From assembly GCA_913061235.1 (NCBI GenBank), contig CAJXTB010000006.1:1-64000 (forward strand): DNA of 64,000 nucleotides. The letters are read 5' to 3'. Positions 8,462 to 17,673 of the stretch are shown in pieces. Within the stretch, counting starts at the first letter, position 1. Each line of letters starts with the position of its first letter. The translations under genes and the position numbers were made by a program. Under the pieces are notes generated by a model, which was not told the DNA's origin, did no database searches, and saw only the letters and a list, made by a program, of their open reading frames with translations. The DNA is from an uncultured Pseudomonadota bacterium (GTDB taxonomy: Bacteria > Myxococcota_A > UBA796 > GCA-2862545).

Positions 8462-9364
8462 ATGAACCGCATTGTTGCCTTGTGCTCACTTGGCCTGACA
8501 GCATGTGGTGGTCTGACTCCGCTCGGCTCATTCACGGATACCGACTTTGGCACCGAAGATACCGGCATTGTTGATCTGGGAACCGATGACATTGATGAGG
8601 GCACCGACCCGGTCGTGACTCCGGGAGTCGCGCCGCGCCTGGTCAGCATTAGCGCCGCAGACCTTGGCTCCCAGATCTCGGTCGCCTTCACCGCGACAGA
8701 TACGGACAACGACCTGAGCGGGGGTACGTTTGAGTTGACGGTGAACGGTGCCACCACGGCGTACGACATTCCCGGCTCCCTCGCGACATGGGACGCCTCG
8801 TCAGGTGCCGGCACGATTCGCTTCCCCAAACCGACCGTCGGTGGTGGAACAGGCTGTGGCGGAGGAACCTCCACGTTGTCGATTCGTGGCTTGGTCGAAG
8901 ACAGTTCGGGCCTACGCAGTGGTGAGCAATCCACCGCACTTCAAGTCAGTGGCGGTGCTGGTAGCGGCATTCCCATCTCTGAGCTGGGCGATACACTGAC
9001 CAGCGTTCAAGACGCAGGCCTTCTTCAGGTTCCGTGTTCGTTCTCGGGCAACATCCACACGACCGGCCTCGCCGCTGGCTACGCAGACATCGATATTGTC
9101 GCGTTTACCGTTGGATCTACGGGAACCGGCGCGAACTTGAGCTGGACGGGAACGGGTGACTACGACGTCTACCTGTTCGACGAGCTGGGGTTCACCTTCC
9201 TCTCGGTCTTCGACGGTGATCTGACCTGGGCGGCGGCCTCTGGGGACAACTCTGGCAACACGCCAGAGAGCGTCAACTACCCGTTATTGCCGGGAGAAGT
9301 CTACTATCTGTTGGTAGGTGGATGGGACGGCCCTGGCGGCGACTACACGATGACCGTCCGGTAG
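8462..9364 (+). CDS. Lipoprotein with C-terminal PPC-like beta domain
   Basis: The 300-aa product starts at the ATG at 8462, with GGAGG nine bases upstream. A lipobox LTAC (Cys about residue 15) follows a short hydrophobic signal, so the protein is lipid-anchored after export. After an Asp/Thr-rich linker (DTDFGTEDTG) there is an immunoglobulin-like middle region (about 55-165). A C-terminal domain (about 185-300) has the pattern of bacterial pre-peptidase C-terminal (PPC) domains: DYDVYLFDE, then PGEVYYLLVGGWDGPGGDY. No catalytic residues are evident. PPC-type domains usually bind or shield surfaces. Confidence 0.75.
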   Translation: MNRIVALCSLGLTACGGLTPLGSFTDTDFGTEDTGIVDLGTDDIDEGTDPVVTPGVAPRLVSISAADLGSQISVAFTATDTDNDLSGGTFELTVNGATTAYDIPGSLATWDASSGAGTIRFPKPTVGGGTGCGGGTSTLSIRGLVEDSSGLRSGEQSTALQVSGGAGSGIPISELGDTLTSVQDAGLLQVPCSFSGNIHTTGLAAGYADIDIVAFTVGSTGTGANLSWTGTGDYDVYLFDELGFTFLSVFDGDLTWAAASGDNSGNTPESVNYPLLPGEVYYLLVGGWDGPGGDYTMTVR

Positions 9365-9466
9365 GCTCTCGGTCGGTGCGTGTTGTCTGCACCTGTCACC
9401 AAGCACATCTGGCTAGAATGTCACTCGTCTGTCGTCGTCTGCTCGGTCCACCACACGGAGGGCCTG

Positions 9467-10006
9467 ATGAGATTGATGACGACCTTGGCAACTATGTTTT
9501 TGCTGACTGCCTGTAGCCGAAGCACCATTGGCCTGACCCAACTGGATGATGTTGATGTCCAGCCCGGCGGCATGGCTGGCGACCTCCCCGCCATCGAAGC
9601 GTTCGAGGACACGTTGTCGATCAACGACGCGAATATGTGGGGCAATTGGTTGGACCTCGACCTACACGTAGAAGGCGACTACGGCTGGGGCATGGTGTCG
9701 GGAGACGTGGACCTGTGGGACTACGTCGACACGAGCACGGGCAGCCCCACGATCCAGTACGGTGACGAGATTGTGCTGGATGACGGCGACCTGTGGGATT
9801 GGGTCGGATGCGCCGGCCCCGAGAGCGGCTACGCGGACTTCGACGAGGAGCCCAACGTTGTGCGCATCACCTTTGAAGACCCGAGGGCGCTTGGGCTTGT
9901 CCCCGAAGATGCCGAAGTCAGCGACGACCTGGTTGGCCTGATTGTGGACGCGGGCTTTGGCTCGGGAGACGCTGTTCGGGCGGTAACTGCCGTCACTCTG
10001 CGCTGA
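9467..10006 (+). CDS. Putative lipoprotein, acidic, 179 aa
   Basis: I chose the ATG at 9467, since GGAGGG sits four bases upstream and a lipoprotein signal (MRLMTTLATMFLLTACS) starts there. The longer upstream frame has no signal. The mature protein is strongly acidic and Trp-rich (NMWGNWLDLDLHVEG, DLWDYVD, DLWDWVG), suggesting a small secreted beta domain that may bind cations. The family is not recognised. Its 3' end overlaps the convergent pyrC gene by 14 bases. It lies about 100 bases after another lipoprotein gene and could share its transcript. Confidence 0.65.
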   Translation: MRLMTTLATMFLLTACSRSTIGLTQLDDVDVQPGGMAGDLPAIEAFEDTLSINDANMWGNWLDLDLHVEGDYGWGMVSGDVDLWDYVDTSTGSPTIQYGDEIVLDDGDLWDWVGCAGPESGYADFDEEPNVVRITFEDPRALGLVPEDAEVSDDLVGLIVDAGFGSGDAVRAVTAVTLR

Positions 10007-11015
10007 CAGCGTAGCGCAGCGTCTCACCGCCGCGAAAGATACGCACGGGTCCCTCTGGGGTGGCAAGCTCGGCGGCCGCGGTCGTGGGCTGCTTGCGCAG
10101 TGTGATGCGGTCTTCGCTCGGCTTCTGACCGTACCAAGCGGGTCCGTTGAGGCTCAAGAAGGCTTCGAGGTGGGCGAGGGCGTTCGCGTTGTCGAACACC
10201 TCGGCCACGGTGGCCACGGCGGTGGGTGAGCTGAACACACCGGCGCAGCCGCAGTCGGTCTCTTTGCGGCCAATCAGGTGCGGAGCGGAGTCGGTACCAA
10301 AGAACACATTGGCAGCACCACTGGTCGCGGCACGAACCAGTGCCTCGCGGTCGGTCTCGCGCTTGAGCACGGGCAAGCAGTAGGCGTGGGGGCGCAGTCC
10401 GCCGTCGAACAGGGCGTTGCGATTCCACCAAAGATGGTGGGCGGTGATGGACATGGCCACGCGGTCGGCATGGTGCTGTACAAAATCCACGGCTGCTGCC
10501 GTGGTGGCGTGCTCAACGATGACGCGAAGTGTGGGCAGCTGTTGGAGCAGCGGACCCAAGATGGTCTTGAGAAACACCGCCTCGCGGTCGAAGATGTCCA
10601 CGCTGGGGTCAGTGACTTCGCCGTGAACGCACAGAGGCATGCCGACTTCGGCCATGGCCTCAAGTACCGGCAGAAGTCCTTGGATATCGGAGACGCCGTG
10701 TGCACTATTTGTGGTGGCATGGGCGGGGTAGAGCTTGGCTGCGACCCAGTCTCCAGCAACAAAACCGGCAACGACCTCGTCCGCTGCGATGCCGTCGGTC
10801 AGGTAGACCGTCAAGAGTGCCTGGAATGCGTCAGGAGCGGCGTCTGCGATGCGTGCCTGGTAGGCCTGGGCAATCGCGCGCGTGGTCACTGGCGGCACCA
10901 AGTTTGGCATCACCAGGGCGGCGGCGCAGTGCTCGGCCGTGTGGGGGGCAACCGCGGTGAGCATGGAGCCATCGCGCAAGTGAACATGGGCGTCAAAGGG
11001 TCGTCTTAGTTGCAT
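9993..11015 (-). CDS. pyrC: Dihydroorotase, class II (PyrC)
   Basis: This zinc enzyme closes carbamoyl-aspartate to dihydroorotate in pyrimidine synthesis. The product is 340 aa, close to E. coli PyrC. The binuclear-metal ligands are all present: H10 and H12 (FDAHVHLRDG), the lysine that becomes carboxylated (K94 in KLYPAHATTNS), H131 (CVHGEV), H169 (VEHATT) and the catalytic D242 (GTDSAPH). The ATG overlaps the tamB stop by one base (TAATG), so pyrC lies at the distal end of the kinase-tamA-tamB operon. This is an unexpected place for a pyrimidine gene, but the enzyme itself looks fully active. Confidence 0.97.
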   Translation of the reverse strand: MQLRRPFDAHVHLRDGSMLTAVAPHTAEHCAAALVMPNLVPPVTTRAIAQAYQARIADAAPDAFQALLTVYLTDGIAADEVVAGFVAGDWVAAKLYPAHATTNSAHGVSDIQGLLPVLEAMAEVGMPLCVHGEVTDPSVDIFDREAVFLKTILGPLLQQLPTLRVIVEHATTAAAVDFVQHHADRVAMSITAHHLWWNRNALFDGGLRPHAYCLPVLKRETDREALVRAATSGAANVFFGTDSAPHLIGRKETDCGCAGVFSSPTAVATVAEVFDNANALAHLEAFLSLNGPAWYGQKPSEDRITLRKQPTTAAAELATPEGPVRIFRGGETLRYAVSAE

Positions 11016-14000
11016 TAGAAGCGGGTCTCCCAGAAAATGTCGCCGTCGCTCTGTCTGTCACCCACCGTCACTTCAAGGACCACTTTGGGGGCGAGCGTCC
11101 ACTCGATCTGTCCCGCGAAGGTGTTTTCGTTGATGGCAGGGCTCGGAGTAACAATCGTCTGAAAATAGACGTCGCTGGCGACTGGAATGCCCACGCGCAC
11201 CGTGCCGTCTGGGTCGTAGCTAATCGACCCTAAACGGACTCCAGAGAGTACGCTGGACAGCAGCAGTCCAACAAGGGCTTCTCTTGCAGCGCTTCCTTGA
11301 TCGGCGGTCAAGTCACCGGGTTCTTCACCGGTAATGAGCATGGTGAGAATCTGGGACTGGTCGGGGTATTGTGCAGACGTGAAGGCAATGGCGGGTTCGT
11401 TTGCGGTGCCATTGACCACCAACTCAACGGTCGCGGTGCCAATGGTGCTGTTCGCCGCCAAGTCCAAGATCGGGTTGAACGGACTTCCTTGAAAGGTGGC
11501 TGAGCCGTCCGTTAGGTCGAAGCTGGTCTGCAGAACCCGCATCTTGCCGCCAACGACGTCCACCGGTCCGTACAGGCTCATCTCGCCGCCGGTCATGGCG
11601 AAGTCGACGTCTCCACCGAGTCGCGTCTGAACGTCGGCGCGGGTGACGGTGGCCCCAATGGCGCCGAGGTCGTCTAAGAACGGGAAGGCGACCTGGACCT
11701 CGACGTTTCGCTGGAGGTCCACGTTGAGGGCAATGTCGATGGTCTCGTACAGGCCGGGTTCCTCCTCCTCCTCCACAACTTCACGCTTTGTGTAGTCGGC
11801 CCGTTCTACGCGGATGCGTTCGTCCAAGGCCAGGGGAGAGACGGTGAGGAACGATGCGAGGTCCTGAATGATGAGCCCGTTGTCGACCACGATGTCGCCA
11901 CGTACTTGTAGGTCCGGGTAGGTGCCGCTCACATCAATATCGCCGGACGTCTGAATCTGTAGCTCTGACAGCCCCGACAGCCAGGCGTTGCGCATGGTGA
12001 TGTTGCCCGTCACCTCGCTGGGGAACCATCCGTCTAGGGTCGCTTGAGCACTGGCTTCGATGGTCTGGCGCGCGAACTCGTCGGTGAAGGCCATGATGCC
12101 GCGGCGGGCGTCGGTCCTGACACTGAAGCGGGTCAGCTCAATGCGGTCCGACCGAACTAAGATGTCGGCGGTTGCGTCCTTGTACAGAACACCGCTCGGT
12201 GCATAGGCCATCTCACCGTTACGTAGCTGGATGGTCTGGTTTGGGGCGGGGTCGAATAGAGTTCCGCCAACAACACCGTCGATGTTTAGGGTTCCAGTGC
12301 CGCGGCTCGCACCTGGGATGAAGCTGGTCAGGGCGCTGACGGGGATGTTCGACCCATCCACTGTGATGTCCAGCTCGCCGTTGGACCATGTGTTGTAGTC
12401 ATCGCGCAAGTTGACGGCGACCGGCACATGGCCGCCGATGTCGAGGCGGCCTCCGTCGTCGAATGCAACCACTGTAGAGAGGTTGTAGCCGCCGTTTTCA
12501 TCGGGTTGAAGCACGGCCCTGGCCTCGGTGAGCGCGAGACCTTCGATAGCCGCCTCCTCCCACACGATGTCGCCGTCGATGGTGGGTCTGTTGCCGCTTC
12601 CTCGAATGTGCGCGTCGCCCTGCAGGTAGCCGGACAGGCGGGTGCTGATTCCGAGGTAGTCAGCAACGCTGTCGACGGGCAGGTCGTCTGTCTCGATGCT
12701 GACGTCGATTGTGTCGACGATGGCGTCGTAGTCGGTCCAATCCGGTGCTTCTTCGGACTCACCCAACGCCCACGAAAAGATAGACTGCAGGTGGGTCTTG
12801 GCGTTTCCGTCCAGGGAACCGACCAGGCCGTAGCCTTCCATCACCTCGGTCCACAGCGCCACGTCGCGGTCGACGCGGTCGATGGCGAACTCGACTCGGC
12901 CTTTGTCGGCAAGGCCAGCAACGTCCACTTCCATGACGCCGACGAGGTGGAGATTGGGGTCGCGCACGGGTCCGCGAGCGCTCGCGACGGCTGAGAGTCG
13001 GCCAACGGGAGCTTCGGCGCCGGTCAGCTCGGAGATGCGGACGAAGTCGCCGGGGGCGATGGTGAGCTCGGCATCAATGAAGCCGTCTCGGTCGAGGTCT
13101 GGCGCCGCGAGGTCCATCTTGACGGGGATGACGCCGCTGAGCGTTGCGAGTGGGACGCTGTCGCTGAGGAAGATGCCGTCTACCTGTGCGCGGCCATCGC
13201 GAACGTTGAGAATCACGTCCATGTCCAAGGGTCGATTGCCGTCCAGAGCGACTTCGCCGCGTACTGTTCCATCGATTCTTGCGTTGTTTGCGTCGCCTGA
13301 CAGTGCGATGTCGAGGTCGAGCTGTCCGCTTAGGGTCTGCTCGAGCGTGGGCATCAAGCGGTCAACGTAGGTGAGGTCCAAGTTGTCGACGCGTAGCCGT
13401 CCGTCGAGCTCGCCGGTCGTACCGAGGTCTCCCCGGACTCGGATTCGCCCATGTGTGCTGATGATGTCCATTCGAGCATTGGCAATGCCGCCTTCGACCA
13501 CCGCAAAGTGAACGGGGCCGTTGGCGGTCCACTCTCCACCTGGGATGGGGGCAGCGGTCAGGCCCATCAGGTCCACTTCGGCGTTGGCTAGGTCATAGCT
13601 TCCGATAGTGCGGGCAAGGGTGCGGAAACCATCTTGGAGCCACACGTCGAACGCGGCTGTCTGTGGTGTGACGGTTGCGGCCACAAGGCCGCTGGTCGTT
13701 GGGTACCCGAGCATGTCTCCGGCGCCTAAGACCATGTCCACCTCGGCCACGTAGGCTCCGGACGGAGGCATGCGAAAGTCGAGTTCTCCACTGGCGTCTG
13801 CGATGGTGAACACACCTGGGTAGTGGAGCCCCTGGAGGAAAAGAGCGTCGCTGGCTGCGCTGATGTTACCGTCGAACGCGTAGACAACGTCTACTTTTGG
13901 AGCTTGACCGGTTGCAATTTGAACGCCGCTAGACTCTAGGTCCGCAATGTCTATACCGAGTGCCAACGACACTTTGTCGACTCCGATACGGCCATTGATG

Positions 14001-15517
14001 GTGGACTGCAGGGAGCCAATGTCGACCAATCCTTGGTAGTTGAATCGGTCAAAAGCGGCGTTTCCAGTCAGTGATAGGTTCAACCTCTCCGCCATGACAT
14101 CGCCGCGGATACGCAGGTTGGTTCGCCCGATACCCGTAAGACCCGGCAGGTTCATGGCCGCGAGTCCAGCGGGCATCACAGCGCCCACCAGCTTGAGGTC
14201 CATGGGTCCGTTGACAATGTCCAAGGTGCCGTTGCCGATGAGGTCCGCGTAGGGCGTCACTACGTTGACTCCCATCAAGTTCAGTACGCCGTTCTCAATG
14301 CGGAAGTCGCCTGCCAGCTCGTCCATCTCGAAGTTGTACGCAAGCTGAGGTCCACCGTTGAGTGTGCCCTCAATGACCATGCCGTTTGGCCATGAGGTGC
14401 CACGTCCGGACACCTGTACTTCGCCGTTCATGCGTACGATTTCGGCGACTGGAGTCAGCAGGGCGTTGACCTCGAAGTTGCGTAGCTGACCGGTCACACT
14501 CCAGGCGAGTTCCTCGGTGCCGAGGTCCACCCCAACCGCTGCGTCCAGACCCCCAGTCAGTCCCGTCTTATCGTCGATGACGGCGGTAATGTCGAGGTGT
14601 GTGGGGTCGCCGCCGAGGTGAACATCCCCGGTCCAGATTCCGTGGAAGCCTGCGTTGGAGAAGATGACTGGGTCGAGCGGCGCCATTGCCAAGGAGTCGA
14701 TGAGCACGTCAATGTCGAGGTCTGTAGACGTGGACACCGCTGCGATCTCACCCTCTACAGTGAGTACGCTGTCCAGAGTGTTCACGCGCAGCTGCGGAAG
14801 CACGATGCGGTCGGGGTCCCAGTCGTACACCAGGTTTCCGCTGACGGTGAGCGGCCCGTCGAGGCTCTCGCCAACCCACTCGCCAGAGACTCCAAGTCCG
14901 CTGATGCCCAGTACGTCGTTGGTATAGTCGAGCCGCGAATCGAGCGACAGAGCGTGTGCGCCGGCGCCGTTGAGAGTGACCGTACCGTCGCGGAGCTGTA
15001 GCTGGCGAATGGTCAGGTCGATGGGCAGGAGGTCTTCGCTTCTCTGAGCGTCTGGGTCACCTGCTGGGAACAGCTGTGTGAGGTTCAAGCCACCGTCTGG
15101 CAGGGTGTGTAGGGTGACCATTGGGCCGTAGACGGTGATGCGTGGGATGACTAGGCGGCGGTCGAACAGCAATGGCAGCAGTGAGACCTGAACATCGGCG
15201 CGGGGCAGGGAGACCACGGCGTTTCCGTTGGCGTCGTTGATGTGGACATCAGACACGCCGATGTTGCCCCATAGGTCGGTGTCTAGGTCACCAATTGTGA
15301 AGGTTCCCTCCGTCATCATGCCCTGCACTGCGCCTTCGATCTGGCGCGTCAGAAAGCGCTCGCCGGACTCCGAGCGCAGCCATGCCCAGCCGACAAAGCC
15401 GGTCAGCGCCAGGGTGGACATGCCGAGGCCGGCCGCTATGAGCAAGCGCGGAATGCACCCCAGCTTCTTCTTCTTTGGGGAGGGCACGGCCGCGACGGTG
15501 GCAGTGGCTTCACTCAA
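11015..15517 (-). CDS. tamB: TamB-like inner-membrane-anchored envelope protein (DUF490)
   Basis: The product is 1500 aa. One N-terminal membrane helix (about 22-49) anchors a very long repetitive beta-rich region (AsmA/TamB-like), which would span the periplasm as a grooved beta structure. The C-terminal DUF490/TamB domain is recognisable by ILDLAANSTIGTATVELVVNG, SAQYPDQSQILTMLITGE and the terminal strand DGDIFWETRF. TamB-type proteins work with an Omp85 partner in outer-membrane protein insertion and lipid transport. The partner tamA lies directly upstream. The start codon is TTG (15515-15517), overlapping the tamA stop as TTGA, with no strong ribosome site of its own. Translation therefore probably depends on tamA. 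Confidence 0.92.
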   Translation of the reverse strand: MSEATATVAAVPSPKKKKLGCIPRLLIAAGLGMSTLALTGFVGWAWLRSESGERFLTRQIEGAVQGMMTEGTFTIGDLDTDLWGNIGVSDVHINDANGNAVVSLPRADVQVSLLPLLFDRRLVIPRITVYGPMVTLHTLPDGGLNLTQLFPAGDPDAQRSEDLLPIDLTIRQLQLRDGTVTLNGAGAHALSLDSRLDYTNDVLGISGLGVSGEWVGESLDGPLTVSGNLVYDWDPDRIVLPQLRVNTLDSVLTVEGEIAAVSTSTDLDIDVLIDSLAMAPLDPVIFSNAGFHGIWTGDVHLGGDPTHLDITAVIDDKTGLTGGLDAAVGVDLGTEELAWSVTGQLRNFEVNALLTPVAEIVRMNGEVQVSGRGTSWPNGMVIEGTLNGGPQLAYNFEMDELAGDFRIENGVLNLMGVNVVTPYADLIGNGTLDIVNGPMDLKLVGAVMPAGLAAMNLPGLTGIGRTNLRIRGDVMAERLNLSLTGNAAFDRFNYQGLVDIGSLQSTINGRIGVDKVSLALGIDIADLESSGVQIATGQAPKVDVVYAFDGNISAASDALFLQGLHYPGVFTIADASGELDFRMPPSGAYVAEVDMVLGAGDMLGYPTTSGLVAATVTPQTAAFDVWLQDGFRTLARTIGSYDLANAEVDLMGLTAAPIPGGEWTANGPVHFAVVEGGIANARMDIISTHGRIRVRGDLGTTGELDGRLRVDNLDLTYVDRLMPTLEQTLSGQLDLDIALSGDANNARIDGTVRGEVALDGNRPLDMDVILNVRDGRAQVDGIFLSDSVPLATLSGVIPVKMDLAAPDLDRDGFIDAELTIAPGDFVRISELTGAEAPVGRLSAVASARGPVRDPNLHLVGVMEVDVAGLADKGRVEFAIDRVDRDVALWTEVMEGYGLVGSLDGNAKTHLQSIFSWALGESEEAPDWTDYDAIVDTIDVSIETDDLPVDSVADYLGISTRLSGYLQGDAHIRGSGNRPTIDGDIVWEEAAIEGLALTEARAVLQPDENGGYNLSTVVAFDDGGRLDIGGHVPVAVNLRDDYNTWSNGELDITVDGSNIPVSALTSFIPGASRGTGTLNIDGVVGGTLFDPAPNQTIQLRNGEMAYAPSGVLYKDATADILVRSDRIELTRFSVRTDARRGIMAFTDEFARQTIEASAQATLDGWFPSEVTGNITMRNAWLSGLSELQIQTSGDIDVSGTYPDLQVRGDIVVDNGLIIQDLASFLTVSPLALDERIRVERADYTKREVVEEEEEPGLYETIDIALNVDLQRNVEVQVAFPFLDDLGAIGATVTRADVQTRLGGDVDFAMTGGEMSLYGPVDVVGGKMRVLQTSFDLTDGSATFQGSPFNPILDLAANSTIGTATVELVVNGTANEPAIAFTSAQYPDQSQILTMLITGEEPGDLTADQGSAAREALVGLLLSSVLSGVRLGSISYDPDGTVRVGIPVASDVYFQTIVTPSPAINENTFAGQIEWTLAPKVVLEVTVGDRQSDGDIFWETRF

Positions 15518-17673
15518 AACGCTTGGCCAATCGTGATGATTAGGTTGAGCGCGAAGGGGATGTTCCGGTCGCTTCCTGTGCCGGCGCCAAAGGTTGAGAA
15601 CAGGTCGACGCCTCGGGCCTGAACGTCTCCGAGCTGACAGCCGAATGTCGCGCGTGCAGCGCGGTCTTCCGGGAACAGAGGACGTACCGCGAGGTCCAAG
15701 CGAATGGGGCCAACGATGGATGCGTAGCGAACCCCCACGCCGCCAGCGACGCGGATCTGGCTGGGAGAGATGCTGCCGAGGGTCGGTGAGAGCAGACCGG
15801 TGTCAACGAATGGGACGAAGGACAACCCGTAAGGAAGGGCGAAGCGACCTTCTGCGGAAAATAGGGCGCTTGCTTGCCCACCCACCGGCAAGTGGCGACG
15901 TGCGAGCTCTGTGCCGGAGGTCGGAGACTGTCCGAAGGCGTCGGCTACGTTGCTGTCGCTGTAGGTACAGACCGTCTCGTACGGTCCGACTTGGTTGATG
16001 CGGAAGCCGCGTAGGTCCGCTGAGCCGCCGAGGAAGGTGAGCTCTGGATAAGGTACACCGACCACCTGGCCGTCATCATCTAGCCCTTCGGACAGGAGCA
16101 CTTGGCCACGCGCGCGCAGAGCGATGGTGAACGGTTTGTTGCCGTTTCCACGGATGCGTCGGTAGGTGCGTGCCTCGCCCAGCAGGTCTGTGAAGGTGTA
16201 CGGCTTTGCGTCTGGTGAGGGCGCAAAGATGGGCAGCGCTTGGCGAACACCGGCTCGGTAGTAGGTGCCACGCTTTGTATCGAGGGGGTCGTCTCGCCAG
16301 TCCGCGGTGAACCCGAAGTCGAGTGTGGCGAGCTGGTAGGTCCCGTCGAATCCAGCACCGAACAGGCTGCGAATGAGGACCTGCGCGTTGTCTCCCTCAA
16401 CCGTCAGGATTTTATAGACCTCCAAGGACGGCCCGAAGGTCACCGAGACTGCGTCTGTGAATCGGTGGGTGACGCGCAGGGAGGTCTTGGGGTTGAGGTA
16501 GACGTATTGGTCGGGGATCTGGTCCTGTTCGACACTCGCTTGCGCGGTCAGCCCCCAGTTTGGACCGGCTAGTCGTGGGGTACTCACTCCCAGATTCACG
16601 CCGTAGGTGTAGCGACTGTCGTCTGTGCTGCTGCCGTCAATGGCGAAGCGGTAACCGACAGAGGTGCGCAGCTCGGCCTGGATGAGGCGGTCAAACAGGT
16701 GAACATGCCGATACCGAGTGGCCAGACGGGGAGTCAGGTTGCCACCTTGGAAGTCCGCGCCACCACCCAGCCGAAGGGTCTGGAAGCGCGTCTCGGTCAG
16801 CTTGATAAGAATCGGCACATTGGGGTTCGTGGGGTCCGACAGGTCCGGCACAATATTCACGATGGCGTACGTGCCCAGAGCGAACAGGCGTGTTTGACCG
16901 CGCCGAAGCTCTTTGGCACTGAAGGTATCGCCGGTATTGAATGGCAGGGTTTCCCGTACGATCTGTCGGTCAATCGCGACGTTTCCCTCGATTCGAATCT
17001 CACCGATGCGCGAGGAGACGCCAGCATTGACGTCGAAGTTGACGTCGACCAACCGCTGTGCCGGACGGGCGCGTATCGACTCGTTGATGCGGGCGTATGG
17101 ATAGCCATTGTTCCCGAACAACTCGAGCATCTCCGCCTTGGTGTACTCGACGGTCAGCAGGGAGAACTGGCCGCCCTTCTGCAGAGAGCCCGTGCGTTGA
17201 ATGGTCGAGGCGAACACACGCTGTGCGGCACCGTTGATGCCAGTGATGTTGAAGTTGTCGATGAGCGACGGTGCACCGGGGTCAACGTGCCCGATGAGGC
17301 GCACCATGCCGGCTCGGTTGAAAGAGCCCCGACGAATGTGGTGTACTTCCCAACCTTGAAACTTGGCGTCGAACCAACCATTTTCGGCGTACCACGTCTC
17401 TAGTCGGTAGCCGTCTACTGACAGGGCCTTCGAGTTGAGTGTGACTGGTTTGGCGAGGTAGTTGAGCGGAAAGGTCGCGATACCGAAGCTGCTGTCGCCC
17501 TGCTCCATGGCCCCTTGCAGCTGGTAGTCGTTCTGACCCGAGAAGAACGAGCCATTACCCTCGAAATGAATCGACCGGACAATGTCGCCCTGCACTTTCT
17601 GACGTGCGGATGTACAGCCGAACACGCCACTGATACTCGCCAGAAATAGCAGGCTTTGAGCAATGCGGGTCAT
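15514..17673 (-). CDS. tamA: TamA/BamA-like Omp85 outer-membrane protein
   Basis: I start at the ATG 17671-17673 (MTRIAQSLLFL), which overlaps the kinase stop as ATGA, giving 719 aa. POTRA-type repeats are seen in the first half (for example SRIGEIRIEGNVAIDRQIVRETLPFNTGD, split here only for reference to about residues 240-270, a classic POTRA). A 16-strand-type barrel follows with the Omp85 loop GGSADLRGFRINQVGP. It probably assembles outer-membrane proteins with TamB. Oddly, the signal ends in VFGC, a plausible lipobox (Cys20), so the protein may carry an N-terminal lipid. Against that, an ordinary signal peptidase I site cannot be excluded by eye. Confidence 0.9.
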   Translation of the reverse strand: MTRIAQSLLFLASISGVFGCTSARQKVQGDIVRSIHFEGNGSFFSGQNDYQLQGAMEQGDSSFGIATFPLNYLAKPVTLNSKALSVDGYRLETWYAENGWFDAKFQGWEVHHIRRGSFNRAGMVRLIGHVDPGAPSLIDNFNITGINGAAQRVFASTIQRTGSLQKGGQFSLLTVEYTKAEMLELFGNNGYPYARINESIRARPAQRLVDVNFDVNAGVSSRIGEIRIEGNVAIDRQIVRETLPFNTGDTFSAKELRRGQTRLFALGTYAIVNIVPDLSDPTNPNVPILIKLTETRFQTLRLGGGADFQGGNLTPRLATRYRHVHLFDRLIQAELRTSVGYRFAIDGSSTDDSRYTYGVNLGVSTPRLAGPNWGLTAQASVEQDQIPDQYVYLNPKTSLRVTHRFTDAVSVTFGPSLEVYKILTVEGDNAQVLIRSLFGAGFDGTYQLATLDFGFTADWRDDPLDTKRGTYYRAGVRQALPIFAPSPDAKPYTFTDLLGEARTYRRIRGNGNKPFTIALRARGQVLLSEGLDDDGQVVGVPYPELTFLGGSADLRGFRINQVGPYETVCTYSDSNVADAFGQSPTSGTELARRHLPVGGQASALFSAEGRFALPYGLSFVPFVDTGLLSPTLGSISPSQIRVAGGVGVRYASIVGPIRLDLAVRPLFPEDRAARATFGCQLGDVQARGVDLFSTFGAGTGSDRNIPFALNLIITIGQAF

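Noticed and set aside
12428-12994. Plus-strand frames opposite tamB
   Set aside because: tamB is a well-supported continuous 1500-residue protein; the antisense frames have no domain features.
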